64,000 nucleotides of DNA, taken from NCBI RefSeq assembly GCF_026672545.1, contig NZ_JAPPRJ010000001.1:124001-188000 (forward strand), in the 5' to 3' direction. Both the position numbers and the translations under genes were made by a program. Shown piece after piece: positions 8,467-16,155 of the stretch. Origin of the DNA: Rhizobium sp. SL86 (GTDB lineage Bacteria; Pseudomonadota; Alphaproteobacteria; Rhizobiales; Rhizobiaceae). Each line of letters begins with the position of its first letter. The first letter of the stretch is position 1. A model generated the notes under the pieces. The model worked only from the letters and a program-made list of their open reading frames with translations. It did no database searches and was not told where the DNA came from.

Positions 8467-9369
8467 ATGCTTGAAGGATTATCCGCCTTTCCGCCCACAC
8501 CCACCGATGCCGAGGGAACCGTCCAGGCCGAGGCACTGTCGCGCCTGATCGACCGCCTCGCCACCACGGCCGTCGATTCCATCGGCCTGCTCGGCAGCAC
8601 CGGCGGTTATGCCTTTCTGTCGCGCGAGGAACGCCGGCGGGCGGTGGAGATTGCGCGGGAAGCCGTGGATGGTCGCACACCGCTGATCGTCGGCGTCGGC
8701 GCGCTGCGCACGGATGCGGCCGAGGCGCTCGCCCGCGATGCCAAACAGGCGGGAGCGGACGGCCTGCTTCTGGCGCCGGTCTCCTACACGCCGCTCAACG
8801 ACGAGGAGGTCTATCAGCATTTTCTCGCGGTGGCGGAAGCGACCGATCTGCCGATCGTCATCTACAACAATCCGGGCACGACGAAATTCACCTTCAGCCC
8901 CGACCTGATCGGCCGATTGTCGCAATTGCCGACGGTTGCGGCGGTCAAGATGCCGCTTCCCGCCGGGGACGATTTTGCTGGCGAGATCGCCGATCTGCGC
9001 CAGCGTACGCCGCCAGGTTTCTCCATCGGTTATAGCGGTGACTGGGGCGCGGCACACGCGCTGCTCGCCGGAGCCGATGCCTTCTACAGCGTGGTGGCCG
9101 GACTTTTGCCCAAACCGGCTCTGGCGCTGACGCGTGCGGCGATCGCGGGGGATGCCGAGGCCACCCTTCGCCTCAATGCCGCTTTCGATCCGCTCTGGGA
9201 GTTGTTCAAGCAATTCGGCAGTTTCCGCGTGATGTATGCCATTGCCGCGGAACTCGACCTCTTCCACGCCGCCCCGCCCCGGCCGGTTCTGCCGATCCCG
9301 GCGCAAGCGCTGCCGCGCGTCGCTGCGGCACTTGAGGCGCTTGAGGCGCTTGAGGCGCTTGAAGGTTAA
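8467..9369 (+). CDS. Dihydrodipicolinate synthase / N-acetylneuraminate lyase family protein
   Basis: A 300-residue class I aldolase-like TIM barrel. Visible features: the pyruvate-binding GSTGGYAFLSREER near residue 42 (equivalent to the GTTGE motif), the Tyr of VIYNNPG near residue 136 and the Schiff-base lysine in AAVKMPL near residue 161. Because true DapA has GTTGE, and this has GSTGG, it may act on another 2-keto-3-deoxy substrate rather than in lysine synthesis. It follows the lipoprotein gene by 66 bp on the same strand. The C-terminus is a short LEA repeat made from an exact 9 bp DNA repeat. No clear ribosome site precedes ATG 8467. Confidence 0.85.
   Translation: MLEGLSAFPPTPTDAEGTVQAEALSRLIDRLATTAVDSIGLLGSTGGYAFLSREERRRAVEIAREAVDGRTPLIVGVGALRTDAAEALARDAKQAGADGLLLAPVSYTPLNDEEVYQHFLAVAEATDLPIVIYNNPGTTKFTFSPDLIGRLSQLPTVAAVKMPLPAGDDFAGEIADLRQRTPPGFSIGYSGDWGAAHALLAGADAFYSVVAGLLPKPALALTRAAIAGDAEATLRLNAAFDPLWELFKQFGSFRVMYAIAAELDLFHAAPPRPVLPIPAQALPRVAAALEALEALEALEG
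9331..9363. repeat. 9 bp tandem repeat in the 3' end of the DapA-like gene
   Basis: Three exact copies of CTTGAGGCG (9331-9339, 9340-9348, 9349-9357) plus a partial fourth copy. The repeat is in frame and encodes Leu-Glu-Ala three times, extending the last helix. Slippage in units of nine would change only tail length. Confidence 0.9.
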
Positions 9370-9375
9370 CGTCCG

Positions 9376-9626
9376 GTCGAGCGGCAAAGCCCCCCCTTGC
9401 CCAACCGGGCATCTCTTCGCCAACTCAGGGCTTTCGCCCAAAATATCCCCCTCTGGCTGCCGCCATCTCCCCCACAAGGGGGGAAGACCGGACGTGGCAG
9501 CCTTGTGCTTCCATCCATCGGCGGTGTGACACGGCAAGTCCCTCCCCCTTGTGGGGAGGGGTCTTATGTCAACAGACGAACACTCCCCCCTTGTGGGGAG
9601 ATGGCCGGCAGGACAGCGGGGGCGGG
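9376..9626. repeat. Cluster of RIME-like palindromic repeats filling the intergenic region
   Basis: The 305 bp stretch 9370-9674 has no gene. It holds several RIME-like blocks: a degenerate block at about 9391-9420, a block at 9446-9487 (CCCCTCTGGCTGCC then CTCCCCCACAAGGGGGG), a short palindrome CTCCCCCTTGTGGGGAG at about 9542-9558 and an inverted block at about 9582-9626. The blocks match those at 2891-3059 and 63786-63835. Their mosaic order suggests repeated insertion or recombination. They sit between convergent genes, where they could also stop transcription. Confidence 0.75.
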
Positions 9627-9674
9627 CCGGGCTCGTACTGAACCGTGGCTCATTCCCCCACCGGCGCGGCGCCG

Positions 9675-10688
9675 TCAAAACCCTTCCAGCACCAGCTTGC
9701 CGCGCGCCTTGCCGCTTTCCAGCACCGCATGCGCGGCCTTGAGGTTTTGCGCGTTGATCGGGCGCATCACCTCGGTCAGAGTGGTGCGGATCTTTCCAGC
9801 CTCGACAAGTGCCGCGATCTCGTTGAGGAGCTTGCCCTGCTCGTCGATATCGGCCGTCTGGAACATCGAGCGGGTGAACATGAACTCCCAGTGCACGGAC
9901 ACGGACTTGCGCTTGAAGGGATTGATGTCGAGCACCGCCGGGTCATCGATCAGACCGAAACGGCCCTGCGGGGCGATCAGATCCGCGATATCGGCCAGAT
10001 GCAGACCGGTCTCGGTGGTGGAAAAGACGAAAGCGGGCTGGCCATTGCCAAGTTCCGCCACCTGCGGCGCCAACGGCTTGCTGTGATCGACCACATGATG
10101 GGCGCCAAGCGCGCGCACCCAATCCTGCGTCTGCGGCCGCGAGGCGGTGGCAATCACCGTCAGGTCGGTCAGCGCGCGCAACAGTTGGATCGCGATCGAG
10201 CCGACACCGCCTGCACCGCCGATGATCAGCACGGCGGGCGCTGCGCCCGCAACGGGCTTTGACACCTGCAGGCGGTCGAAGAGCATTTCCCAGGCGGTGA
10301 TCGCCGTCAGCGGCAGGGCTGCGGCCTCCGGATGCGTGAGCGCGGCCGGCTTGCGCCCGACGATGCGTTCGTCCACCAGATGATACTCACTGTTGGCACC
10401 CGGCCGGTTCAGGGCGCCGGCATAAAAGACCGTATCACCGACCGAAAAATTCCGAACGTCGGCGCCGACCGCAACCACCTCGCCGGATACATCCCAGCCC
10501 AGCACTTTCCAGTCTCCCGGTTCGGCGGAGGCATTGGCGCGCACCTTGGTATCAACCGGGTTCACGGAAATCGCTTCCACCTTCACCAGAAGATCGCGTC
10601 CTGCGGCCACCGGCTTGTCCAGGTCGACATCCACCAGTGCATCGGTCCGGTCCAGAGATCCGGCTGTTTGATAGGCCACGGCTTTCAT
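9675..10688 (-). CDS. Zinc-type-like alcohol dehydrogenase / quinone oxidoreductase (MDR family)
   Basis: NADPH-dependent medium-chain oxidoreductase of 337 residues. The N-terminal GroES-like domain shows VEAISVNPVDTKVR and LGWDVSGEVVAVGADV; the Rossmann loop is IGGAGGVGSIAIQLLRAL near residue 155. Catalytic-zinc cysteines and the structural-zinc four-Cys loop are absent, which fits the zinc-less quinone-reductase branch. ATG 10688 has GGAG about 8 bases upstream. It is divergent from an HxlR regulator, a common pairing in which HxlR controls an enone or quinone reductase. Substrate unknown. Confidence 0.9.
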   Translation of the reverse strand: MKAVAYQTAGSLDRTDALVDVDLDKPVAAGRDLLVKVEAISVNPVDTKVRANASAEPGDWKVLGWDVSGEVVAVGADVRNFSVGDTVFYAGALNRPGANSEYHLVDERIVGRKPAALTHPEAAALPLTAITAWEMLFDRLQVSKPVAGAAPAVLIIGGAGGVGSIAIQLLRALTDLTVIATASRPQTQDWVRALGAHHVVDHSKPLAPQVAELGNGQPAFVFSTTETGLHLADIADLIAPQGRFGLIDDPAVLDINPFKRKSVSVHWEFMFTRSMFQTADIDEQGKLLNEIAALVEAGKIRTTLTEVMRPINAQNLKAAHAVLESGKARGKLVLEGF

Positions 10689-10792
10689 TGATCAACTCCA
10701 TGCGGTTTGTTGTACTGAGCCGTATATGTGCCTATTATCGCATTTGTGGAATACGCACAAAAAACGGTCATAGTGTCAAAAAGGATACCGTC
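10689..10792. promoter_or_regulatory. Divergent promoter region of the dehydrogenase and HxlR genes
   Basis: The 104 bp gap contains an inverted repeat TTGTG-N7-CACAA at 10744-10760, in the middle of an AT-richer stretch. This could be the HxlR dimer site for the divergent pair. The short arms make the assignment tentative. Confidence 0.4.
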
Positions 10793-11173
10793 ATGGGCAA
10801 GGCACGCCATTCCCGCTTCGATTGCAGCCCCGGCTGTTCGGTGGAGGCGGCCATCGGTCTGATCGATGGCAAATGGAAATCGGTGATCCTGTTTCACCTG
10901 ATGGAGCGCACGATGCGCTTCAACGAGATCCGCCGGCAGATCCCCAATGTCACGCAGCGCATGCTGACGAACCAGTTGCGGGAGCTGGAAGAGGATGGGC
11001 TGATCAATCGAGAAGTCTATGCGCAGGTGCCGCCAAAGGTGGAATACAGCCTGTCGGATCTGGGGCGCAGCATGCAACCGGTGCTGATGGCGCTGAAGGC
11101 CTGGGGCGACACCCATATCGGCCTCTATGGCAAGCCGGTTATGGTCTCGGAAGAAAGCTCCGAGGCCGCGTGA
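10793..11173 (+). CDS. HxlR-family winged-helix transcriptional regulator
   Basis: A 126-residue DNA-binding protein. The HxlR signature is clear: CSVEAAIGLIDGKWKSVILF, then MRFNEIRRQIPNVTQRMLTNQ and LRELEEDGLINREVYAQVPP with VEYSLSDLG. The N-terminal Cys pair (FDCSPGCSVE) could sense redox state or electrophiles. ATG 10793 was chosen because it has AAGGA about 9 bases upstream and fits the family length; the open frame extends upstream to 10637 without support. It is divergent from the MDR dehydrogenase, its probable target (inference). It ends two bases before the convergent spermidine-synthase-like gene. Confidence 0.93.
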   Translation: MGKARHSRFDCSPGCSVEAAIGLIDGKWKSVILFHLMERTMRFNEIRRQIPNVTQRMLTNQLRELEEDGLINREVYAQVPPKVEYSLSDLGRSMQPVLMALKAWGDTHIGLYGKPVMVSEESSEAA

Positions 11174-11175
11174 TC

Positions 11176-11850
11176 TTATGGTTTCACGGCCATCCAGATG
11201 ACGTGACGCGCGCCGCTGCGTTTGGTGCTGGCGCGGACGGACAGCGCCTCGGCGCTGAAACCGCACTCCCTCAACCGCCGGGTAAAACGGTCGTCCGGTC
11301 CCGATGACCAGACCCCCAGCACGCCTTTTGGCCGAAGTGCCAGCAAAGCCGCACGAAGGCCGCCATGATCATACAGGCTGTCATTGCTGGTGCGGGTCAG
11401 CCCATCCGGACCGTTGTCGACATCGAGAAGAATGGCGTCGAAGCGTGTCTTTGATGCTTTGATCAGCGCGCCGACATCGCCGACATGCACTGTCACACGC
11501 GGATCATCCAGAGAGCCCTTGAAGACGTCGGCCATCGGTCCCCTCGCCCAGGCCACCACTTCGGGTACCAGTTCCGCCACGATGATCTCTGCCTCGACCG
11601 GCAGCACCGCAAGCGCCGCGCGCAAGGTAAAGCCCATGCCGAGACCGCCGATCAGCACGACGGGCCTCTTTTGATGGGCCAGGCGTTCTGCCGCAAGCGT
11701 TGCCAACGCCTCTTCCGAACCGCTCAGCCGGCTGTTCATCAACTCGTTGGCGCCGAGCATGATGGAAAATTCGCTCCCACGCTGCTTCAGGCGCAGTTCG
11801 GCCGTATCGCCAGGTACCTTGGCACTGTCCAGCTGGATCCAGGGCAGCAT
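11176..11850 (-). CDS. Spermidine synthase-like / SAM-dependent methyltransferase-fold protein
   Basis: A 224-residue Rossmann protein. The glycine-rich nucleotide motif is VVLIGGLGMGFTLRAALAV near residue 66, followed by an acidic loop (IIVAELVPEVVAWARG) and FDAILLDVDNGPDGL near residue 135, which resembles spermidine synthase gate residues. It lacks the full N-terminal beta domain of true SpeE, so polyamine synthesis is not assured. The frame is open further upstream through ndk, but ATG 11850 has GGAGGG about 8 bases ahead and starts MLPWIQLDSA. It lies downstream of ndk on the same strand, behind a terminator, and is convergent with the HxlR gene. Confidence 0.78.
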   Translation of the reverse strand: MLPWIQLDSAKVPGDTAELRLKQRGSEFSIMLGANELMNSRLSGSEEALATLAAERLAHQKRPVVLIGGLGMGFTLRAALAVLPVEAEIIVAELVPEVVAWARGPMADVFKGSLDDPRVTVHVGDVGALIKASKTRFDAILLDVDNGPDGLTRTSNDSLYDHGGLRAALLALRPKGVLGVWSSGPDDRFTRRLRECGFSAEALSVRASTKRSGARHVIWMAVKP

Positions 11851-11868
11851 CGAAAACCCTCCGTCACG

Positions 11869-11909
11869 GAAAAAACGAAAGCCGCCCGCAGGCTGGTCCC
11901 GCGGGCGGC
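11869..11909 (-). terminator. Rho-independent terminator of ndk
   Basis: On the minus strand a 9 bp G/C stem (GCCGCCCGC 11881-11889 with GCGGGCGGC 11901-11909) is followed by TTTCGTTTTTTCC. It lies about 40 bases after the ndk stop codon and before the spermidine-synthase-like gene. Confidence 0.85.
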
Positions 11910-11950
11910 TGAAATGATCTGCTCTGCCAGAGGCAGAGGCGGCCCTGAGA

Positions 11951-12373
11951 TCAGCCGACGATTTCGGTTTCAGCGAACCAGTAGGCGATTTCCTGGGCAG
12001 CGGTTTCCGGAGCATCCGAACCGTGAACCGAGTTTTCGCCGATGGAGAGGGCGAACATCTTGCGGATGGTGCCTTCGTCGGCATTGGCCGGGTTGGTGGC
12101 GCCCATGATCTCGCGGTTCTTCAGGATGGCGTTTTCGCCTTCGAGAACCTGAACGACGGTCGGGCCGGAGGTCATGCCTTCAACCAGTTCGCCGAAGAAC
12201 GGACGGTCCTTGTGCACGGCGTAGAAGCCTTCGGCTTCGCGCTTGCTCATCCAGACGCGCTTGGAGGCGATGATGCGCAGGCCATTGTCTTCGAAGACCT
12301 TGGTGATGGCACCGGTCAGGTTGCGCTTCGTTGCATCGGGCTTGATCATGGAGAAGGTGCGTTCGATCGCCAT
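11951..12373 (-). CDS. ndk: Nucleoside diphosphate kinase
   Basis: Transfers the gamma phosphate of ATP to nucleoside diphosphates through a phosphohistidine. The 140-residue length is standard. The start [18 protein letters not shown] is the family N-terminus, and the active-site histidine is in [12 protein letters not shown] near residue 117. ATG 12373 has AAGGA upstream at a slightly long spacing. A strong terminator follows the gene on the minus strand. Confidence 0.98.
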   Translation of the reverse strand: MAIERTFSMIKPDATKRNLTGAITKVFEDNGLRIIASKRVWMSKREAEGFYAVHKDRPFFGELVEGMTSGPTVVQVLEGENAILKNREIMGATNPANADEGTIRKMFALSIGENSVHGSDAPETAAQEIAYWFAETEIVG

Positions 12374-12482
12374 AGCGGAAAGTCCTTGTTCTTCAGGGAT
12401 AAGTGGGCGGTGTTTAGCCGCCCCGAATCACGAAGACAAGGGGGAAAGGCGAATTTCACGCAGCCTTCATAATCGCAATTCG

Positions 12483-13166
12483 TCAGCCGAAGGTTCGCCC
12501 CTTTGCGCCGTGAAGGTCGAGGCAGCGCTCGAACCAGTCCATCACGGGGTCATCGGCAGGCAGCGGCAGAGGACCCGTGGTCAGCCGCAGCCATTGCAGC
12601 GCGCCAAAGACGATGTAATCGGCAAACAGCGGTGAAGCGCCACCCAGGAAGGCCTGATACTTCAGCGTATGGCGGATCGGCTGCAGGCGCTCCGTCAGAT
12701 TGGCGATTTCCGCCTCCCGCATCTCGGCAAAGTCCTCAAGCTTGCGACCGAGGAAAGCCTCTCGCGTCTTGCGGAAATAAATCTGGTCGGGTTCGGCCAG
12801 CATGTCGTGAATATCCTTCACCGCAAGCCTGCTCAGAACCGGATGCACAAGCGTCTGCGACACACCTTCCACGAACCGGGACAATGCCTTGCCGCCTTCG
12901 CCGCCAAACAGGGTCGGGCGATCCGGATAGGCCTCTTCCAGGTAAAGCGCGATGTCAAAACTGTCGCGCACCAGATGGTCGCCATCCTTCAGGATCGGCA
13001 CCGTCTTGGAGAAGCCGTTTTCCAGCTTCGGGATCTCCGTGAACGCCGTCGGACGCTCTTCGAAATCCAGCCCTTTATGCGCAAGCGCCATCACCGTTTT
13101 CCAGGCATGGGGCGAAAAGGGGCGGCGCTCGTCGCGTCCACACAGCGTGTAGAGAATGCGTGTCAT
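12483..13166 (-). CDS. Glutathione S-transferase family protein
   Basis: A 227-residue protein with an N-terminal thioredoxin-like domain (ILYTLCGRDERRPFSPHAWK, then VPILKDGDHLVRDSFDIALY, the usual cis-Pro and glutathione-contacting Asp/Ser) and an alpha-helical C-terminal domain ending in VMDWFERCLDLHG. The cysteine at residue 8 and the serine in the N-terminal loop are catalytic candidates. The open frame runs upstream to 13223, but ATG 13166 gives the usual N-terminus. It is divergent from a DinB-family gene. The substrate cannot be told from sequence. Confidence 0.88.
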   Translation of the reverse strand: MTRILYTLCGRDERRPFSPHAWKTVMALAHKGLDFEERPTAFTEIPKLENGFSKTVPILKDGDHLVRDSFDIALYLEEAYPDRPTLFGGEGGKALSRFVEGVSQTLVHPVLSRLAVKDIHDMLAEPDQIYFRKTREAFLGRKLEDFAEMREAEIANLTERLQPIRHTLKYQAFLGGASPLFADYIVFGALQWLRLTTGPLPLPADDPVMDWFERCLDLHGAKGRTFG

Positions 13167-13315
13167 GGTGTCCGGCTCCGTGGCAGGGGAATACGTGTGG
13201 GCCACAATGCCGACAATTCGCACCTGTGATCAAATCAGGAAATTTCATCGATCGCATCACACGCAGTGCAGTGTTTTGCGTCTAGTCTGGCATCCCGTGT
13301 GTCAGGAGACCTCGC

Positions 13316-13825
13316 ATGCTTCGCCACTTCCAGATGTTTGCCGATTACAATCGCTGGGCCAACGAGCGCGTTTATGACGCCTGCGCCACGCTGAGCGGCG
13401 AAGATTTCCGCGCCAACATGGGCGCCTTCTTCGGTTCGGCGCAAGGCACGCTGAACCATCTGCTGGCCGCCGACCGCATCTGGCTGAAACGCTTCACCGG
13501 AAACGGAGACGCGCCGACCGCACTCGATGCGGTTCTGTTCGAGGATTTTGCCGCCCTGCGCGCCGCCCGAGAGGCCGAAGACCAGCGCATCATCGGCTGG
13601 GTGGACAGCCTGACCGAAGACGATCTTGCCGCCACGATCTCCTATTCGCCGCTGACGATGCCGACGAAGATCGAGCAGCCGCTGGGACCGATCCTGTCGC
13701 ACGTCTTCAACCACCAGACCCACCACCGCGGCCAGGTGCACACGATCCTGACCAGTCTCGGCAAGCCATCGCTGATGCTCGACCTCATCTATTTCCTGCG
13801 CGGCGAAGGGGAACGCTGGCAATAG
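13316..13825 (+). CDS. DinB-family metal-dependent four-helix protein
   Basis: A 169-residue DinB/YfiT-like protein. Expected metal-binding histidines are seen in LNHLLAADRIWLKR near residue 45 and HVFNHQTHHRGQVHTIL near residues 128-143. Family members are thiol transferases or stress proteins, but the substrate is rarely known; this is not the DNA polymerase also called DinB. ATG 13316 has CAGGAG about 7 bases upstream. It is divergent from the glutathione S-transferase gene, so a shared thiol-stress role is possible (inference). Confidence 0.9.
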   Translation: MLRHFQMFADYNRWANERVYDACATLSGEDFRANMGAFFGSAQGTLNHLLAADRIWLKRFTGNGDAPTALDAVLFEDFAALRAAREAEDQRIIGWVDSLTEDDLAATISYSPLTMPTKIEQPLGPILSHVFNHQTHHRGQVHTILTSLGKPSLMLDLIYFLRGEGERWQ

Positions 13826-13884
13826 CGGCCTTGCGGCGGCCCGCTCTCTTGCATCGCTGAAAAACTTCAGCCAAAACCCGCCGC

Positions 13885-15771
13885 ATGATCACGATTACCG
13901 ACCTTTCCGCGCGCATCGCGGGCCGCCTTCTTCTCGACCATGCGAGCGTCAGCCTGCCAACCGGCACGAAGGCTGGCCTGGTGGGGCGCAATGGCGCGGG
14001 CAAATCGACGCTGTTTCGCGTCATCACCGGCGACATGGCTTCCGAAAGCGGCTCGGTGTCGTTGCCGAAGAACGCCCGGATCGGCCAGGTGGCGCAGGAA
14101 GCGCCCGGCACCGAGGATGCGCTGATCGAGATCGTGCTGGCCGCCGACAAGGAGCGCACGGCGCTTCTTGCCGAAGCCGAAACGGCGAGCGACCCCAACC
14201 GTATCGCCGAAATCCAGATGCGGCTCGTCGACATCGACGCCCATTCGGCGGAAGCCCGCGCGGCCAGCATTCTCGCCGGTCTCGGTTTTGATGCGGAGGC
14301 GCAGCGCCGCCCCGCCTCGTCGTTTTCCGGTGGCTGGCGCATGCGCGTCGCGCTTGCGGCCGTGCTCTTCTCCGAGCCGGACCTGCTTCTGCTCGACGAG
14401 CCGACCAACTATCTCGACCTCGAAGGCACGCTGTGGCTGGAAGACTATATCCGGCGTTATCCGCATACCGTCGTCATCATCAGCCACGACCGTGATCTTC
14501 TGAACAATGCCGTCAATGCCATCGTGCATCTCGACCAGAAGAAGCTCACTTTCTATCGCGGCGGTTACGACAGCTTCGAGCGGCAGAAGGCGGAAGCCGA
14601 CGAATTGCAGATGAAGGCGAAGGCGAAGAACGACGCCGCGCGCAAACACCTGCAGAGCTTCATCGACCGCTTCCGCGCCAAGGCCACCAAGGCCCGCCAG
14701 GCGCAGAGCCGCATCAAAGCGCTGGAGCGCATGGGGACGGTTGCCGCCGTGATCGAGGATCATGTGGCGCCGATCACTTTTCCTGAACCGGACAAGCAGC
14801 CCTCCTCCCCGATCGTCGCGATCGACAAGGGTGCGGTCGGTTACGAACCGGGCAAACCGATCCTGAAGAACATCTCGCTCCGGATCGACAATGACGACCG
14901 CATCGCGCTGCTCGGATCGAACGGCAACGGTAAATCCACCTTCGCCAAGTTCATCTCCGGGCGACTGGAGGCCCAGAGCGGCAATCTGAAGGTGGCGCCG
15001 AATCTCAAGATCGGCTTTTTTGCCCAGCACCAGCTGGACGATCTGATCCCGACGCAATCGGCGGTCGACCATGTGCGCCGCCTGATGCCAGAGCAACCGG
15101 AAGCCAAGGTGCGTGCCCGCGTCGCACAGATGGGGCTTGCGACGGAAAAGATGGATACGCCCGCCAAGGATCTGTCCGGTGGTGAAAAGGCGCGACTTCT
15201 GATGGGCCTTGCCGCCTTCCACGCGCCGAACCTTTTGATCCTCGACGAGCCGACGAACCACCTCGATATCGACAGCCGCCGGGCGTTGATCGAGGCGCTG
15301 AACGACTATAATGGCGCCGTCATCCTGATCAGCCACGATCGCCACCTGATCGAGGCGACCGTCGACAGGTTGTGGCTCGTCAACAACGGCACCGTCGCAC
15401 CCTTTGACGGGGACCTGGAAGAGTATCGCTCGATCATCGTCGCCTCGTCGAAAAAGAAAGACGACAAGTCGCAGGCCGGTGCAGAAGAACAGGCGTCTAA
15501 ATCCGACCAGCGTAAGGCCAATGCGGAAAAGCGCGCCTCGCTTGCACCTCTGAAAAAGAAGATCACCGAAACCGAGGCCATGACGGCGAAACTGGAAAAG
15601 CTGATCCAGGCGCTCGACAAGGAATTGGCGGATCCTGCACTTTACGAGAAATCACCGGCCAAGGCCGCCGAAAAAGCAAAACAGCGCAGTGATGCGGCCC
15701 AGAAACTTGGTGAATGCGAAGAACTCTGGCTGGAGCTTTCGGCCGAGTATGAAGAGGCAATGAGCGCCTAA
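13885..15771 (+). CDS. ABC-F family ATP-binding protein
   Basis: A soluble twin-ABC ATPase of 628 residues, of the ribosome-associated ABC-F (Uup/YheS-like) group. First cassette: Walker A GRNGAGKSTLF near residue 35, signature SFSGGWRMRV near residue 149, Walker B LLLLDEPTNYLDL. Second cassette: GSNGNGKSTFAKF near residue 345, LSGGEKARLLMG and LLILDEPTNHLDI. Between them lies the charged P-site tRNA interaction linker (YDSFERQKAEADELQMKAK). The C-terminus is a Lys/Glu-rich coiled coil. No membrane segments are present, so it is not a transporter. ATG 13885 fits the ITDLSARIAG start but has no strong ribosome site. Confidence 0.94.
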   Translation: MITITDLSARIAGRLLLDHASVSLPTGTKAGLVGRNGAGKSTLFRVITGDMASESGSVSLPKNARIGQVAQEAPGTEDALIEIVLAADKERTALLAEAETASDPNRIAEIQMRLVDIDAHSAEARAASILAGLGFDAEAQRRPASSFSGGWRMRVALAAVLFSEPDLLLLDEPTNYLDLEGTLWLEDYIRRYPHTVVIISHDRDLLNNAVNAIVHLDQKKLTFYRGGYDSFERQKAEADELQMKAKAKNDAARKHLQSFIDRFRAKATKARQAQSRIKALERMGTVAAVIEDHVAPITFPEPDKQPSSPIVAIDKGAVGYEPGKPILKNISLRIDNDDRIALLGSNGNGKSTFAKFISGRLEAQSGNLKVAPNLKIGFFAQHQLDDLIPTQSAVDHVRRLMPEQPEAKVRARVAQMGLATEKMDTPAKDLSGGEKARLLMGLAAFHAPNLLILDEPTNHLDIDSRRALIEALNDYNGAVILISHDRHLIEATVDRLWLVNNGTVAPFDGDLEEYRSIIVASSKKKDDKSQAGAEEQASKSDQRKANAEKRASLAPLKKKITETEAMTAKLEKLIQALDKELADPALYEKSPAKAAEKAKQRSDAAQKLGECEELWLELSAEYEEAMSA

Positions 15772-16155
15772 ATCAGATCCGATCTACATAGAGCCGATCT
15801 CTGTTGCTGCGAAACATCTCGCTCAGACCGGGATATCTTGTTTTACACCCCTGAAATTGCCGGGACCTTCTTCCCTATTCGAAGAAAAAATTCAGTACTG
15901 GCCGGAACTGTTTGTATTTTAGCAAATTATTAGTCACCTCTTTTGCATCGTGACGTGGAGTTTTTTGAGGAACCACGCGTACTGCGTGTTTTCGTAGAAT
16001 CTCGTCCGACCACCCGTCCCCTCGGGCCGCGCGACATGATCAGCCTGCACCCTTTCCTCCACCGGACGGTGGAGGCATGGAGCGCAGTCGCGCCATCGGA
16101 CACGATACTCCGATCTGACGGCAGGATCGGAGATGCATTGGCATGAGGGCGGCAG
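15772..16155. other. Gene-free region upstream of the chemoreceptor gene
   Basis: 384 bases. An AT-rich segment at about 15890-15940 (TTGTATTTTAGCAAATTATTAG) is the most promoter-like part and may drive the downstream chemoreceptor gene. A 67-codon frame at 15943-16146 has no recognisable features or ribosome site. The region also contains repeated GATCxGATCT-like sequence right after the ABC-F stop; no terminator with a T-run was seen. Confidence 0.45.

Noticed and set aside
9391-9626. CRISPR-like array
   Set aside because: The repeated blocks are palindromic, differ in orientation and length and have no even spacing, which fits RIME elements rather than CRISPR.
15943-16146. 67-codon frame before the chemoreceptor gene
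   Set aside because: No ribosome site, no recognisable features, and it ends just before the likely chemoreceptor start.
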